From NCBI RefSeq assembly GCF_965199065.1, contig NZ_CBDAQN010000003.1, positions 1,674,001-1,738,000 of the forward strand: 64,000 nucleotides of DNA. Reading direction: 5' to 3'. Positions within the stretch are counted from its first letter, which is position 1; every line of letters begins with the position of its first letter. This DNA is from Acidisoma sp965199065 (lineage in GTDB: Bacteria > Pseudomonadota > Alphaproteobacteria > Acetobacterales > Acetobacteraceae). The notes under the pieces are model-generated. The model saw only the letters and a program-made list of their open reading frames with translations. It searched no databases and had not been told where the DNA came from. This document shows positions 41,168 to 50,450 of this stretch, one piece after another. Position numbers and translations under genes: made by a program.

Positions 41168-41868
41168 CGCGCGCCAAGCTGCTCGTCATCGACGACGAGA
41201 AGCAGATCCATCGGTTCCTGGTGCCGGCGCTCGAGGCGGCTGGATACGAGGTGGAACGAACCACGACAGCGTCGGATGGGCTGCGCCTCGCGGCCTCCCG
41301 CGCGCCCGACCTCGTGCTTCTCGATCTGGGGCTGCCAGACGAGGATGGGCAGCAGGCGCTCCAGCGTCTGCGCGCCTTCAGCACGGTGCCGGTCATCATC
41401 CTCTCTGCTCGTGATCAGGAGAGTGAAAAGATCACGGCGCTCGACAACGGCGCCGACGATTATGTGGAGAAGCCTTTCGGGGTCGGGGAATTAATCGCGC
41501 GAATACGGGCGGCGCTGCGGCATCGTCGTATGCGGGACGGCGTGGAGACCATCCTGAAGGCCGGACCTCTGTCGCTCGATCTCGACCGCCGCGAGGTCAG
41601 GGAGAACGGGCAGCTCCTCTCGCTGTCGCGGCGGGAATTCGCGCTTCTTGAAATCCTCATGCGGAACCTTGGCAAAGTCATTACGCATAGACAACTTCTG
41701 ACAGCGGTCTGGGGTCCGGCTCATGTCGAGGACCTGCAATACCTGCGCGTCTACATCTGGCACCTGAGGCAGAAGCTGGGTGCGGACACGATTGCCCTGC
41801 TGATCAACGAGCCCGGCGTCGGCTACCGTCTGCTTGAAGAAAAACCTCAGGAGCTGAGCCCGAAATGA
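41164..41868 (+). CDS. kdpE: KdpE response regulator
   Basis: A 234-residue OmpR/PhoB-type regulator. The receiver has the phospho-acceptor D54 in LVLLDLGLPDEDG, acidic D10/D11 and the Lys in DDYVEKPF. The winged-helix DNA-binding half ends in VYIWHLRQKLGADT and GVGYRLLEE. The GTG start overlaps the kdpD stop (GTGA). Its usual target, the kdpFABC promoter, is not in the window. Confidence 0.95.
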   Translation: MTRAKLLVIDDEKQIHRFLVPALEAAGYEVERTTTASDGLRLAASRAPDLVLLDLGLPDEDGQQALQRLRAFSTVPVIILSARDQESEKITALDNGADDYVEKPFGVGELIARIRAALRHRRMRDGVETILKAGPLSLDLDRREVRENGQLLSLSRREFALLEILMRNLGKVITHRQLLTAVWGPAHVEDLQYLRVYIWHLRQKLGADTIALLINEPGVGYRLLEEKPQELSPK

Positions 41869-41887
41869 AGGTCAGAATACGGGAAGC

Positions 41888-42604
41888 TCAACGCTTCTCG
41901 AAGGCCATGATGTAGTTGATCGAGAGGTCGCGGCTTTGGTGCCACTGCCTGCGCAGCGGATCGAAGCTCATTCCCGCACTGTCGATGGTCCGCAGGCCCG
42001 CCGCCCCGGCCATTCCGCTCAAGACCCGCGGCGGAATGAACTGCCGCCAGTCGTGCGTGCCAGTGGGCAGGATCCGGGCGACATACTCGGCGCCGATCTT
42101 GGCGGTCATCAGAGACCGGAGCGTACGGTTCAAGGTCGAGACGATCAGCAGGCCGCGCGGCGCCAGGGCGGCACCAAGACCTGAGAGAAAGCCTCCGGGA
42201 TCCGGCACATGCTCGATGACCTCCAGCGCCGTGATGACCGAAAAGGTCATGTGCTCCTCGATCAGGGTTTCGATCCGGCCGCTGCGGTAGCGAAGCGGAA
42301 GATCCTGACCCTGTGCATGCGCTTCCGCGGCGGCGATAGCGGCCGGAGCCGCGTCCAGCCCCAGGACCGGAAACCCGTCGCGCGCCAGCGCTTCGGCGAG
42401 AAGCCCCGCGCCGCAGCCCACATCGAGGATCTCTCCCGGGAAGCCCTCGGCAAAATGACGCCGCAGGCGCCGGGTGATCCACGCGACGCGCAGCGGGTTC
42501 ATCCGATGGAGCGGCGCCATTGGCCCGTCCGGCGCCCACCAACGATCGGCGAGCGCGTTGAAGCGGCCAACTTCGGCGAGCGAAAGCGTGGCGTCTGGCT
42601 GCAT
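41888..42604 (-). CDS. ubiG: ubiquinone biosynthesis O-methyltransferase
   Basis: A 238-residue SAM-dependent methyltransferase that performs both O-methylations in ubiquinone synthesis. The family starts are present: EVGRFNALADRWWAPDGPM and LHRMNPLRVAWI; the SAM loop is ILDVGCGAGLLAEALA, followed by EVIEHVPDP and the C-terminal FDPLRRQWHQSRDLSINYI. ATG at 42604 is chosen; a TTG two codons upstream is possible. It is divergent from lysC. Confidence 0.95.
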   Translation of the reverse strand: MQPDATLSLAEVGRFNALADRWWAPDGPMAPLHRMNPLRVAWITRRLRRHFAEGFPGEILDVGCGAGLLAEALARDGFPVLGLDAAPAAIAAAEAHAQGQDLPLRYRSGRIETLIEEHMTFSVITALEVIEHVPDPGGFLSGLGAALAPRGLLIVSTLNRTLRSLMTAKIGAEYVARILPTGTHDWRQFIPPRVLSGMAGAAGLRTIDSAGMSFDPLRRQWHQSRDLSINYIMAFEKR

Positions 42605-42752
42605 TGCCAATCATTGCCCCTGGGCTTTGGCACGGCTATGTCTTCCGGCCGTCCGGCGCGCCGCACTTCGGCACTGCCGGCATCATAGCGCCTTGGCCGG
42701 CATGCGCCTAATCCAGGCAAGCCAAAGAGGCAGGATCGCTTCGAAAGGTCTT

Positions 42753-43970
42753 ATGGCCCGCATCGTCATGAAGTTCGGCGGCACATCCGTCGCCGATCTC
42801 GATCGTATACGCAATGTGGCCAACCTGGTCCGCCGGGAGGTCGAGGCCGGGCATGAGGTCGCCGTCGTCGTCTCGGCAATGGCCGGTGCCACCAATCAGC
42901 TTGTCGTCTGGTGCCAGACGCTGTCGCCTTTGCACGATGCGCGCGAATACGATGCCGTCGTGGCGACGGGTGAACAGGTGACGGCCGGTCTGCTCGCGAT
43001 CGCGCTGCAGACGCTTGGGGTCGAGGCCCGGTCCTGGGCCGGCTGGCAGATCCCGATCCGGACCGATGGCGCCCATGGCAAGGCGCGCATCGAGACGATC
43101 GACGGGGCGGAACTCGTCCACCGGATGGGGCTAGGGCAGGTGGCGGTGGTCGCAGGTTTCCAGGGGCTGGGGCCGGACCATCGCATCACGACGCTCGGGC
43201 GTGGCGGATCGGATACATCGGCAGTGGCATTGGCGGCAGCACTGCGGGCCGATCGATGCGACATCTATACGGATGTGGACGGTGTCTATACGACCGACCC
43301 ACGGATCGTCGCGCGGGCGAGGAAGCTGGACCGGATCTCGTACGAGGAAATGCTCGAGCTCGCATCCGTCGGGGCTAAGGTGCTGCAGACGCGGAGCGTT
43401 GAGCTGGCGATGAAGGAAAAGGTGCGGGTTCAGGTTCTATCAAGCTTTCAGGACGTTCCGGGCACGCTGGTTGTTGATGAGGATGAGATCGTGGAGAAGG
43501 AACTCGTTTCCGGTATCGCCTATTCGCGCGATGAGGCGAAGCTCACGGTGCGCCGCGTGCCGGACCGGCCAGGCGTAGCGGCGATGGTGTTCGGCGCTCT
43601 CACGGCCGAAAACGTGAATGTAGACATGATCGTGCAGAATATTTCCGAAGACGGAATGACCGACATGACCTTCACGGTCGGCCGCTCCGATCTGCCGAGG
43701 GCCCAGCAGGCTCTTGCCTCGGCCAAAGGGCAGATCGGGTATGCGGACCTCCTCGCGGACACCAACGTCGCGAAAATCAGCGTCGTGGGCGTCGGGATGC
43801 GCAGCCATGCCGGCATTGCAAGCACGATGTTCCGTGCGCTCGCGGACAAGGGCATCAATATTCAAGTAATATCCACGAGCGAGATCAAGGTAAGCATTCT
43901 CATTGCTGCCGATTATACGGAGCTTGCTGTGCGATCCCTCCATACCGCCTACGGTCTCGATGCCTCCTGA
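42753..43970 (+). CDS. lysC: aspartate kinase
   Basis: A 405-residue aspartokinase that starts the lysine-threonine-methionine pathway. RIVMKFGGTSVADLDRI binds substrate, TLGRGGSDTSAVALAAAL binds ATP, and two ACT domains from about residue 265 give feedback control (VPDRPGVAAMVFGAL and ISVVGVGMRSHAGIA). The ATG at 42753 has GAAAGG ahead; the frame is open far upstream but without homology. Its end touches the next gene, suggesting an operon with it and ptsP. Confidence 0.96.
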   Translation: MARIVMKFGGTSVADLDRIRNVANLVRREVEAGHEVAVVVSAMAGATNQLVVWCQTLSPLHDAREYDAVVATGEQVTAGLLAIALQTLGVEARSWAGWQIPIRTDGAHGKARIETIDGAELVHRMGLGQVAVVAGFQGLGPDHRITTLGRGGSDTSAVALAAALRADRCDIYTDVDGVYTTDPRIVARARKLDRISYEEMLELASVGAKVLQTRSVELAMKEKVRVQVLSSFQDVPGTLVVDEDEIVEKELVSGIAYSRDEAKLTVRRVPDRPGVAAMVFGALTAENVNVDMIVQNISEDGMTDMTFTVGRSDLPRAQQALASAKGQIGYADLLADTNVAKISVVGVGMRSHAGIASTMFRALADKGINIQVISTSEIKVSILIAADYTELAVRSLHTAYGLDAS

Positions 43971-43977
43971 CGCGGTC

Positions 43978-45033
43978 ATGCCGGCTTCTCCCGTCGCGGA
44001 TGCGGCGGAGCGGTCTGTTTCATCCGGTCTTTCAGCCTTGTGGCAACGCGGGACCGAATTTCTCGGGACGCGCTATGCCATTATGGGCGGCGCGATGAGT
44101 TGGGTCAGCGAGCGCCACCTTGTGTCCGCCATCTCCAACGGTGGGGGGTTCGGGGTTATCGCCTGCGGCTCGATGCCGCCCGCGCTTCTGGAGGCGGAAA
44201 TCGCTGCGACCCAGGCGCTGACGGACCGGCCGTTCGGCGTCAATCTGATCACCATGCATCCGGCGCTGGATGACCTCATTGCGGTTTGCCTTCGCGCTAA
44301 GGTCGGCCATGTCGTTCTGGCAGGCGGCGTGCCCTCTGGGAGTGCTGTGCGTGCCGTTAAAGATGGTGGGGCTAAGCTCATCTGTTTCGCCCCGGCGCTG
44401 GTGCTGGCTCGGCGCCTGGTGCGCTCCGGTGCGGATGCGCTGGTCATCGAGGGATCGGAAGCGGGGGGCCATATTGGACCGGTGTCGCTGATTGTGCTGG
44501 CGCAGGAGATCCTCCCGGTCGTCCGCGAAGTGCCGGTTTTCGTCGCGGGCGGCCTTTCACGGGGTGAGGCAATCGTCGGTTTGCTCGAAATGGGTGCGGC
44601 GGGCGCCCAATTTGGCACGATGTTCGCAGCGACGAGCGACAGCATCGCCCATCCCAACTTCAAAAAGGCGTTCTTCCGGGCGCATGCGCGCGACGCCTTG
44701 CCGTCGGTTCAACTCGACGAACGATTTCCGGTGATACCCGTCCGCGGCCTCGCGAATGCCGGCACTCGCCGCTTCGTGGAGCATCAGGCGGAGACGCTGC
44801 GACGCTTCCAGGCTGGCGAGGTCAACCGCGAACAGGCCCAACTGTCGATCGAGCACTTCTGGGCAGGCGCCTTGCGGCGTGCCGTGGTCGACGGGGATGT
44901 GGAACTTGGTTCTGTCATGGCCGGACAATCGGTCGGGCAGGTGCAGGAGGAGAAGCCTGTGGCCACGGTGATCGGGCAACTGCTGGACGAGGCTGAAGCA
45001 TTGCTGGCGACCCGTGGACACTCCAGCACCTAG
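43978..45033 (+). CDS. nitronate monooxygenase-family FMN oxidoreductase
   Basis: A 351-residue TIM-barrel flavoenzyme of the 2-nitropropane dioxygenase/nitronate monooxygenase family. RYAIMGGAMSWVSERHLVSA matches the N-terminus, GSEAGGHIGPVSL is the FMN-binding glycine stretch with the catalytic-type His, and FVAGGLSRGEAIVGLLEMGA and GAQFGTMFAAT bind phosphate. Some relatives are fatty-acid enzymes, so the substrate is open. The ATG at 43978 is 7 bp after lysC; an ATG at 43960 would overlap it. Confidence 0.88.
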   Translation: MPASPVADAAERSVSSGLSALWQRGTEFLGTRYAIMGGAMSWVSERHLVSAISNGGGFGVIACGSMPPALLEAEIAATQALTDRPFGVNLITMHPALDDLIAVCLRAKVGHVVLAGGVPSGSAVRAVKDGGAKLICFAPALVLARRLVRSGADALVIEGSEAGGHIGPVSLIVLAQEILPVVREVPVFVAGGLSRGEAIVGLLEMGAAGAQFGTMFAATSDSIAHPNFKKAFFRAHARDALPSVQLDERFPVIPVRGLANAGTRRFVEHQAETLRRFQAGEVNREQAQLSIEHFWAGALRRAVVDGDVELGSVMAGQSVGQVQEEKPVATVIGQLLDEAEALLATRGHSST

Positions 45034-47344
45034 GCCTGAACCTCTCAGCTGGAGCCCAAGGCGCCTTTTCGCGATATTACGCGAGCGTCTGGCTATCGGG
45101 AGCACTCCGCTCCCCAAGCTGATCGAGCTCGTCGCAATTGAGATGCTGACGGAGGTTTGTTCCGTCTACGTCATGCGGACGGGAGAGGTTCTGGAACTTG
45201 CGGCGACCTGGGGTCTGGAAGCCGGAGCCGTCGGCAGGACGAGGTTGCGGCTAGGGGAGGGGATTGTGGGCCTGGTAGCTGCCATGGGCAGCCCGATCAA
45301 CCTGGCTGATGCCCGAGGCCATCCCGGTTTTGCGCAACGGCCGGAAACCGGCGAGGCGGCGTTTGCGTCTCTGCTTGCTATCCCGATCAGACGCTCTGGC
45401 CACATCATCGGCGTGCTGACGGTGCAGAGCCGGGAGCCGAGGCGATATACCGATATCGAGCAGGAGGCGCTTGAGACGGTCGCCATGCTCCTCGCCGAGA
45501 TGATGACGACGGCTGGAGCGGTCGAGGTACGGGATGAGGGCTTTGGTGCCGCGCTCCCTCGGCGCTTCGACGGGTTGCCGCTGGCCGCCGGCATCGTCAT
45601 CGGCCCGATTGTCCGCGCTGGGCAACGAGTAGCCCGACGGCATGTCCTGGCCGCAGACCCCGAGGTGGAGCAGCGTCGGCTGCTCGCTGCCAGCGAGGGA
45701 ATGCAACGCGGACTGGACGAGCTGATCCGGGGAACCTCCGACGCCATAGCCGGCGATGCTTCCGGCGACATAATGGCGGCCTACAGGCTGATCGCGGCGG
45801 ATGCCGGCTGGCTCAAGCGCGTGTCAGCCATGATCGAGGGAGGTTTCTCGGCTGAGGCGGCGGTCATGCGCGTGATGGGCGAATTGCGCGAGAGGATGCG
45901 CCGCATCACCGATCCTTACCTTAGGGAGCGGCTGGTCGATATCGAGGATCTGGGCAATCGGCTTGTTCTGCAGCTCGCTCGGCTTGATCATGACGGCGTG
46001 CAGCACCCGGAAGATGTGCTTCCAGACGTTGCCGGGGCTATCCTAATAGCGCGACGCCTTGGGCCGGCTGAGTTGCTGGACTGGCATGGCCGCGGCATTG
46101 CGGGGCTGGTCATCGAAGAGGGGAGCGCGGCTGGGCATGCGGCCATCCTGGCAAGGTCGCTGGGCTTGCCGGCGCTATCGGACGCGCGCGGGGTGATGGA
46201 TGCCTGTCGCGACGGAGATAAGGGCATCCTTGATACCGATGATGGCATTTTCATCCTGCGTCCCGAGGATGAGGTTCGCCAAGCCTATGCCAGCGCCATC
46301 GGCCTGCAGCGTGCGCACGCGGTGGAATGGATCGCATTGCGCGACAAACCGTCGACGACAGCCGACGGCGTTGAAGTGTCGCTGATGATCAACCTCGGGC
46401 TGCCACTGGAACTGCCGCAGCTGGAGGCGACTGGCGCGGCCGGCATCGGGCTCTATCGCACCGAGATTTCTCTTCTGGCGCAGCATCGGCCGGAGGCAGA
46501 GGCCGCGGATCAGACGGCAGCGGAAGCCTATCTTGCAAGTGAAACGCTGGTGGTTCGGCAGACCGCTGAATATGCTCGCGTCCTCGATCATGCGGGTGGC
46601 AGGCCGGTATTGTTTCGAACGCTCGACTTGGGCGGCGACAAAATTCTTGCGGGCGCCAATCTGCCAATCAGTGAAAACCCGGCTATGGGATGGCGGTCGC
46701 TTCGTATAGGGCTTGATCGTCCGGCGACGCTGAGGCGGCAGTTGCGCGCCATGCTGGCGGGCGCGCATGGCCGCGACCTCTCCATCATGTTTCCGATGGT
46801 TGCGACCGTCGGCGAATTTAAGGCGGCGCGTGCGCTTCTGGAAGCCGAAGTGGCACGGATCGAGCATAAGCCGGCAAAGCTTCGCGTGGGAACGATGCTG
46901 GAGGTGCCGGCTCTGCTGTGGCAGCTTCCGGCCTTGATGAAGGAGGTCGACTTCATCTCGGTCGGTTCAAATGACCTCATGCAGTTCCTGTTCGCCGCCG
47001 ATCGGGGCACCCCAAATCTCGCGAACCGCTACGACCTGATCTCGCCGCCAGTGCTGGACCTGCTAGAGAGTGTGGTTCGTCATGCCGCGGCCGAGGATGT
47101 CTGGCTGTCGTTCTGCGGCGAAGCCTCCGGGAGACCTTTGGAGGCCTTGATCCTAGTGGCCCTCGGGTTTCACTCGCTGTCCATGTCGCCGTCGGCCCTG
47201 CCAAGAGTGAAAGCAGCTCTGCGTCGCGCCGATCTAGGAGCATTCAGAAGGGTGATGTCTGCGATCCGTAGCCACCAGCCGCAAGCGAATAGTCTGCGCG
47301 AACCTCTCAGCAGTTGGGCGCGAGAGCACGGGCTGTCAGTCTGA
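45014..47344 (+). CDS. ptsP: phosphoenolpyruvate-protein phosphotransferase, nitrogen PTS enzyme I
   Basis: A 776-residue PtsP (EI-Ntr). An N-terminal GAF domain spans about residues 20-165, then the EI N-domain with phospho-acceptor H375 in GSAAGHAAILARSLGLPAL, and the PEP-binding TIM barrel with GIGLYRTEISLL, RTLDLGGDKIL and SVGSNDLMQFLFAADRGT. It relays phosphate to NPr and EIIA-Ntr to control nitrogen and potassium physiology. The GTG start lies 20 bp inside the preceding gene. In relatives prfA often follows; here it does not. Confidence 0.94.
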   Translation: MDTPAPRPEPLSWSPRRLFAILRERLAIGSTPLPKLIELVAIEMLTEVCSVYVMRTGEVLELAATWGLEAGAVGRTRLRLGEGIVGLVAAMGSPINLADARGHPGFAQRPETGEAAFASLLAIPIRRSGHIIGVLTVQSREPRRYTDIEQEALETVAMLLAEMMTTAGAVEVRDEGFGAALPRRFDGLPLAAGIVIGPIVRAGQRVARRHVLAADPEVEQRRLLAASEGMQRGLDELIRGTSDAIAGDASGDIMAAYRLIAADAGWLKRVSAMIEGGFSAEAAVMRVMGELRERMRRITDPYLRERLVDIEDLGNRLVLQLARLDHDGVQHPEDVLPDVAGAILIARRLGPAELLDWHGRGIAGLVIEEGSAAGHAAILARSLGLPALSDARGVMDACRDGDKGILDTDDGIFILRPEDEVRQAYASAIGLQRAHAVEWIALRDKPSTTADGVEVSLMINLGLPLELPQLEATGAAGIGLYRTEISLLAQHRPEAEAADQTAAEAYLASETLVVRQTAEYARVLDHAGGRPVLFRTLDLGGDKILAGANLPISENPAMGWRSLRIGLDRPATLRRQLRAMLAGAHGRDLSIMFPMVATVGEFKAARALLEAEVARIEHKPAKLRVGTMLEVPALLWQLPALMKEVDFISVGSNDLMQFLFAADRGTPNLANRYDLISPPVLDLLESVVRHAAAEDVWLSFCGEASGRPLEALILVALGFHSLSMSPSALPRVKAALRRADLGAFRRVMSAIRSHQPQANSLREPLSSWAREHGLSV

Positions 47345-47371
47345 GCCGCTGCTTCTACGCAAGAGGCGGCG

Positions 47372-47881
47372 TCAGCTATCGGAGCGTCGGAGCCATGGCA
47401 CCACACCGAAGGCGATACCTTCATCCGCAAGCGCCTCGGCCTCTGATGAGGTTGTCTCTCCATAGATGCCGCGTGATTTGCTCTCGCCGTAATGGATCCG
47501 CCGAGCTTCCTCCGCGAATTGTGGACCGACGTAATCGCAGTGCTTTTCGACCTCCGATCGGAGGCGCTGAAGCAAGGACCGAAGTTTCTCCGCTGTTTCT
47601 GTCCCGGCTGCGCCAGAAGGCGGCGGCGCTATGGTGGAGAGAGAGCCGCTTGAGTCGGCCGGAGTAGGGGCGGGGTCAGCCTGATTGACAACGGATACTT
47701 CACCGGCCTGAGGGCGGCGGCGGCTCAGAGCCGGCGCCATCAGAGCGCGTCTTACCCTGATGCTGCTGCACAACGGGCAGGCAATCAAGCCAGACGCGGC
47801 TTGATGATCGAACGAGATGCTATCTTTAAACCAGCCGTCGAAGGCGTGGTCCTTATCGCACTGAAGTTCGTAATGGATCAT
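47372..47881 (-). CDS. DUF1178 family zinc-ribbon-like protein
   Basis: A 169-residue member of DUF1178, a proteobacterial family of unknown function. The family opening MIHYELQCDKDHAFDGWF is present, followed by a CPLCSS knuckle near residue 40, giving a C-x-H and CxxC zinc-ribbon-like set. The C-terminal half (HYGESKSRGIYGETTSSEAE) is conserved in the family. The ATG at 47881 is chosen to match the family start; two start-like codons lie just upstream. It is at the end of the par cluster. Confidence 0.85.
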   Translation of the reverse strand: MIHYELQCDKDHAFDGWFKDSISFDHQAASGLIACPLCSSIRVRRALMAPALSRRRPQAGEVSVVNQADPAPTPADSSGSLSTIAPPPSGAAGTETAEKLRSLLQRLRSEVEKHCDYVGPQFAEEARRIHYGESKSRGIYGETTSSEAEALADEGIAFGVVPWLRRSDS

Positions 47882-48034
47882 TCTCATCACTAGCTGAAGC
47901 CGTTGTACGTTTGCGCCCGCTCTCGCGGGTTCTAGGGGAACTTCGTAACCGGCAAGTTAATTAGGGTAGCGTCCTCCAGCCGCCGACGGCGACAACGATA
48001 TCTGCCACAGGATTGTGCGACTGCGAAAGCGGCG

Positions 48035-48901
48035 CTACGGCTTAAGCAGAAGTGCGAGTAAGCCTTCCAGTTGATCAGGGTTCTTGTAGTTGAGCTGGAG
48101 GACGCCACCCTGACCTCGCGCGACAATGGATACCGCTAGTCCGAGCCTCTCCTGCAGGTCGCGTTCGAGAGTTAGTACATCTGGATCCTTGGCGGGCGTT
48201 GGCCGCTGCTTGGTCGTGGCCTCACCATCAACCTGACGAGCCGTAAGAGCCTCGGTCTGGCGAACGTTGAGGCCCTGCGCAATGACGGCAAGCGCAGCGC
48301 GCGCGGGGTCTGGGTGCGTGAGCAGCGCCCGCGCATGTCCGGCGCTGATTGCTCCGCGGCGAAGTTCCGTCTGCACTGCAGACGGCAGCTTGAGTAGTCG
48401 CATCGTGTTGGCGACATGGCTGCGCGATTTGCCGACGCTTTCCGCGACCCGCTCCTGTGTAAGGTCAAAATCATCGATCAGACGACGATAGCCTTCGCCT
48501 TCGTCTATAGGGTTGAGATCTTCGCGTTGGAGATTCTCGACGAGGGCTGCCGCCATCGCCGTAACGTCGGTGAGGACGCGCACAAGGGCTGGAATTTCAT
48601 GTAAGCCCGCCTGCTGTGCTGCACGCCAGCGGCGTTCACCGGCGATGATCTGGTAGCGGCCGGCCGCGTCAGGATCGGGCCGAGCGAGAATCGGCTGCAG
48701 CACGCCCTGTTCGCGGATGGAATCCGCGAGGGCCGCAAGCTCGGCCGGGTCCACCTGTCGGCGCGGCTGGAAAGGTCCTGGGGCAAGCAGATCCAGCGCC
48801 AGCAACTGGATCGATGCATCCTTCGGCTGAACTGGAGTGTCTTCACCGAGAAGAGCCGCCAAACCCCGACCCAGCCTTGGTCCGGCATCACGCACGCTCA
48901 T
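48035..48901 (-). CDS. parB: chromosome partitioning protein ParB
   Basis: A 288-residue ParB. The N-terminal RLGRGLAALLGED contacts ParA, the CTP-binding region carries GERRWRAAQQAG, the central HTH is LTQERVAESVGKSRSHVANT which reads parS, and the C-terminus dimerises. It spreads from parS and loads SMC. The ATG overlaps the parA stop (ATGA). A CACGTG-type parS lies 1.5 kb upstream in the same operon. Confidence 0.96.
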   Translation of the reverse strand: MSVRDAGPRLGRGLAALLGEDTPVQPKDASIQLLALDLLAPGPFQPRRQVDPAELAALADSIREQGVLQPILARPDPDAAGRYQIIAGERRWRAAQQAGLHEIPALVRVLTDVTAMAAALVENLQREDLNPIDEGEGYRRLIDDFDLTQERVAESVGKSRSHVANTMRLLKLPSAVQTELRRGAISAGHARALLTHPDPARAALAVIAQGLNVRQTEALTARQVDGEATTKQRPTPAKDPDVLTLERDLQERLGLAVSIVARGQGGVLQLNYKNPDQLEGLLALLLKP

Positions 48902-49782
48902 GCACCCCGACCCGAAGCTTGTCCCATGCGCTCCACCAGTTCAGCCGCAAGCCTGATATAGGCTTGGGAACCAGGAGACTTCCAATCGTAGAGAAGGACC
49001 GGCTTGCCGTGGCTGGGAGCTTCAGAAACACGGATATTACGGGGGATCACGGTGTCATATACCTTATTGCCGAAGAAGCCGCGGACGTCCTCGGCTACAA
49101 GATCAGAGAGGTTGTTACGGCGGTCGTACATCGTCAAGACGATGCCGTGAAGAGAAAGAGCAGGGTTCAGCCGCTTGCGAACGGCCTCGATCGTCTGTGT
49201 GATTTGGGTAATGCCCTCCAGGGCAAAGAATTCACACTGAAGAGGAACCAGGACATCCTGAGCGGCGATAAGCCCGTTGAGTGTCAGCAGCCCCAGGCTT
49301 GGAGGGCAGTCGATAATCACGAAATCATGGTGCGGCAGTGCCCCCCACGCGGCGAGCGCGGCTTTCAGACGTGTTTCTCGATGGCTGGCGCTGACAAGCT
49401 CGAGTTCGGCCGCGGCAAGATCGGGGTCCGCTGGAAGGATCGAAAGACCGGGGATCATCGTCTCTCGGACTGTGTCGGCTATCGCATACCCTTCGGCTAA
49501 TACTGCGAACATGCCGTGCCCACGCGCGTTGCGCGCGAGACCAAGACCGGTTGACGCATTACCCTGAGGGTCGAGATCCACGAGCAGGACCGAATGGCCC
49601 GCTGCAGCCAAAGCCGTTGATAAGTTGATGGCAGTCGTCGTCTTGCCGACGCCGCCTTTTTGATTGGCAATAGCGATGACACGAGCCGGAGCCGTCGGTG
49701 GCTTCTTAGCCGCAACAGGTTCTGTGCCTGTCAGCTTACGATCGGCCTCGATCATTGCGCGGGCACGGGTAAGGAGGCTCAT
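48898..49782 (-). CDS. parA: chromosome partitioning ATPase ParA
   Basis: A 294-residue ParA/Soj ATPase. The deviant Walker A is QKGGVGKTTTAIN (KGGVGKTT at residues 42-49), Walker B is HDFVIIDCPPSLG, and VLVDLDPQGNAST is intact. A basic, Pro-rich lead of about 30 residues precedes the fold. Non-specific DNA binding and ATP cycling move ParB-parS complexes. Overlaps rsmG upstream and parB downstream by ATGA. Confidence 0.96.
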   Translation of the reverse strand: MSLLTRARAMIEADRKLTGTEPVAAKKPPTAPARVIAIANQKGGVGKTTTAINLSTALAAAGHSVLLVDLDPQGNASTGLGLARNARGHGMFAVLAEGYAIADTVRETMIPGLSILPADPDLAAAELELVSASHRETRLKAALAAWGALPHHDFVIIDCPPSLGLLTLNGLIAAQDVLVPLQCEFFALEGITQITQTIEAVRKRLNPALSLHGIVLTMYDRRNNLSDLVAEDVRGFFGNKVYDTVIPRNIRVSEAPSHGKPVLLYDWKSPGSQAYIRLAAELVERMGQASGRGA

Positions 49783-50450
49783 GAAAATGCCACTTCGCGG
49801 CGCCGGAGGTTCTTGATGCGCAGAATAAGGCCGCTGGGTGACGTTCGGCTCTGGATCCGTTCGACATCCATTGCCCAGGTTCTGCTTGCTTCGGCGATCT
49901 CGGCCTCAGCGCGCTCCCCCTTGGGGAACAGGGAGATGCCGGCCTCCTCCAGCAGTGGATAACTCAGCTCCAGCAGTCTCGAAAGCGGCGCCAGAGCTCG
50001 GGCACTGAGTATCATCCGCGGCTTCAGCCCAACGTTTTCGATCCGCGTCGCATGAACCGTCGCATTCGCTTTCGTGAGAGTTACGGCCTCCTGAAGAAAG
50101 GCTGCCTTTCGGGTGTCAGACTCCACGAGGTCGAAATGCACGCCTGTGGCCAGAGCTAGAACCAAGCCCGGAAAGCCACCACCCGAGCCGAGATCGACAG
50201 CATGATCGACGTCTGGTGGCATGAGTGGCGCAAGCTGGAGCGCGTCATTAATATGGCGCGACCACAGGTGAGCGAGGTCTTTCGTGCTGACGAGCTTGAT
50301 AGCCGGGTTCCAGCGGAGCAACAGATGGCTGAACGCAAGTAGCTGGTCTCGGATGGCGGGGCCCACATCGATGACAAATTGATGGTCATCCTCGTGCTGC
50401 GGCATGAGCTCCATCAATGGTTCATGGTGTTTCACGTGGAACACTTCCAT
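49779..50450 (-). CDS. rsmG: 16S rRNA (guanine-527-N7)-methyltransferase
   Basis: A 223-residue RsmG (GidB) that methylates G527 of 16S rRNA. The SAM motif is AVDLGSGGGFPGLVLAL and the FDLVESDTRKAAFLQEA stretch follows as usual; SARALAPLSRLLEL is the family C-terminal region. The ATG at 50450 has GGAAG ahead and gives the typical MEVFHVKH opening, whose codons coincide with the parS site; an ATG at 50414 is an alternative. It overlaps mnmG by 29 bp. Confidence 0.93.
   Translation of the reverse strand: MEVFHVKHHEPLMELMPQHEDDHQFVIDVGPAIRDQLLAFSHLLLRWNPAIKLVSTKDLAHLWSRHINDALQLAPLMPPDVDHAVDLGSGGGFPGLVLALATGVHFDLVESDTRKAAFLQEAVTLTKANATVHATRIENVGLKPRMILSARALAPLSRLLELSYPLLEEAGISLFPKGERAEAEIAEASRTWAMDVERIQSRTSPSGLILRIKNLRRREVAFS

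Noticed and set aside
47916..47929. Hairpin CCCGC-TCTC-GCGGG downstream of parB
   Set aside because: Short stem and no T-run on the minus strand, so not called a parB terminator.
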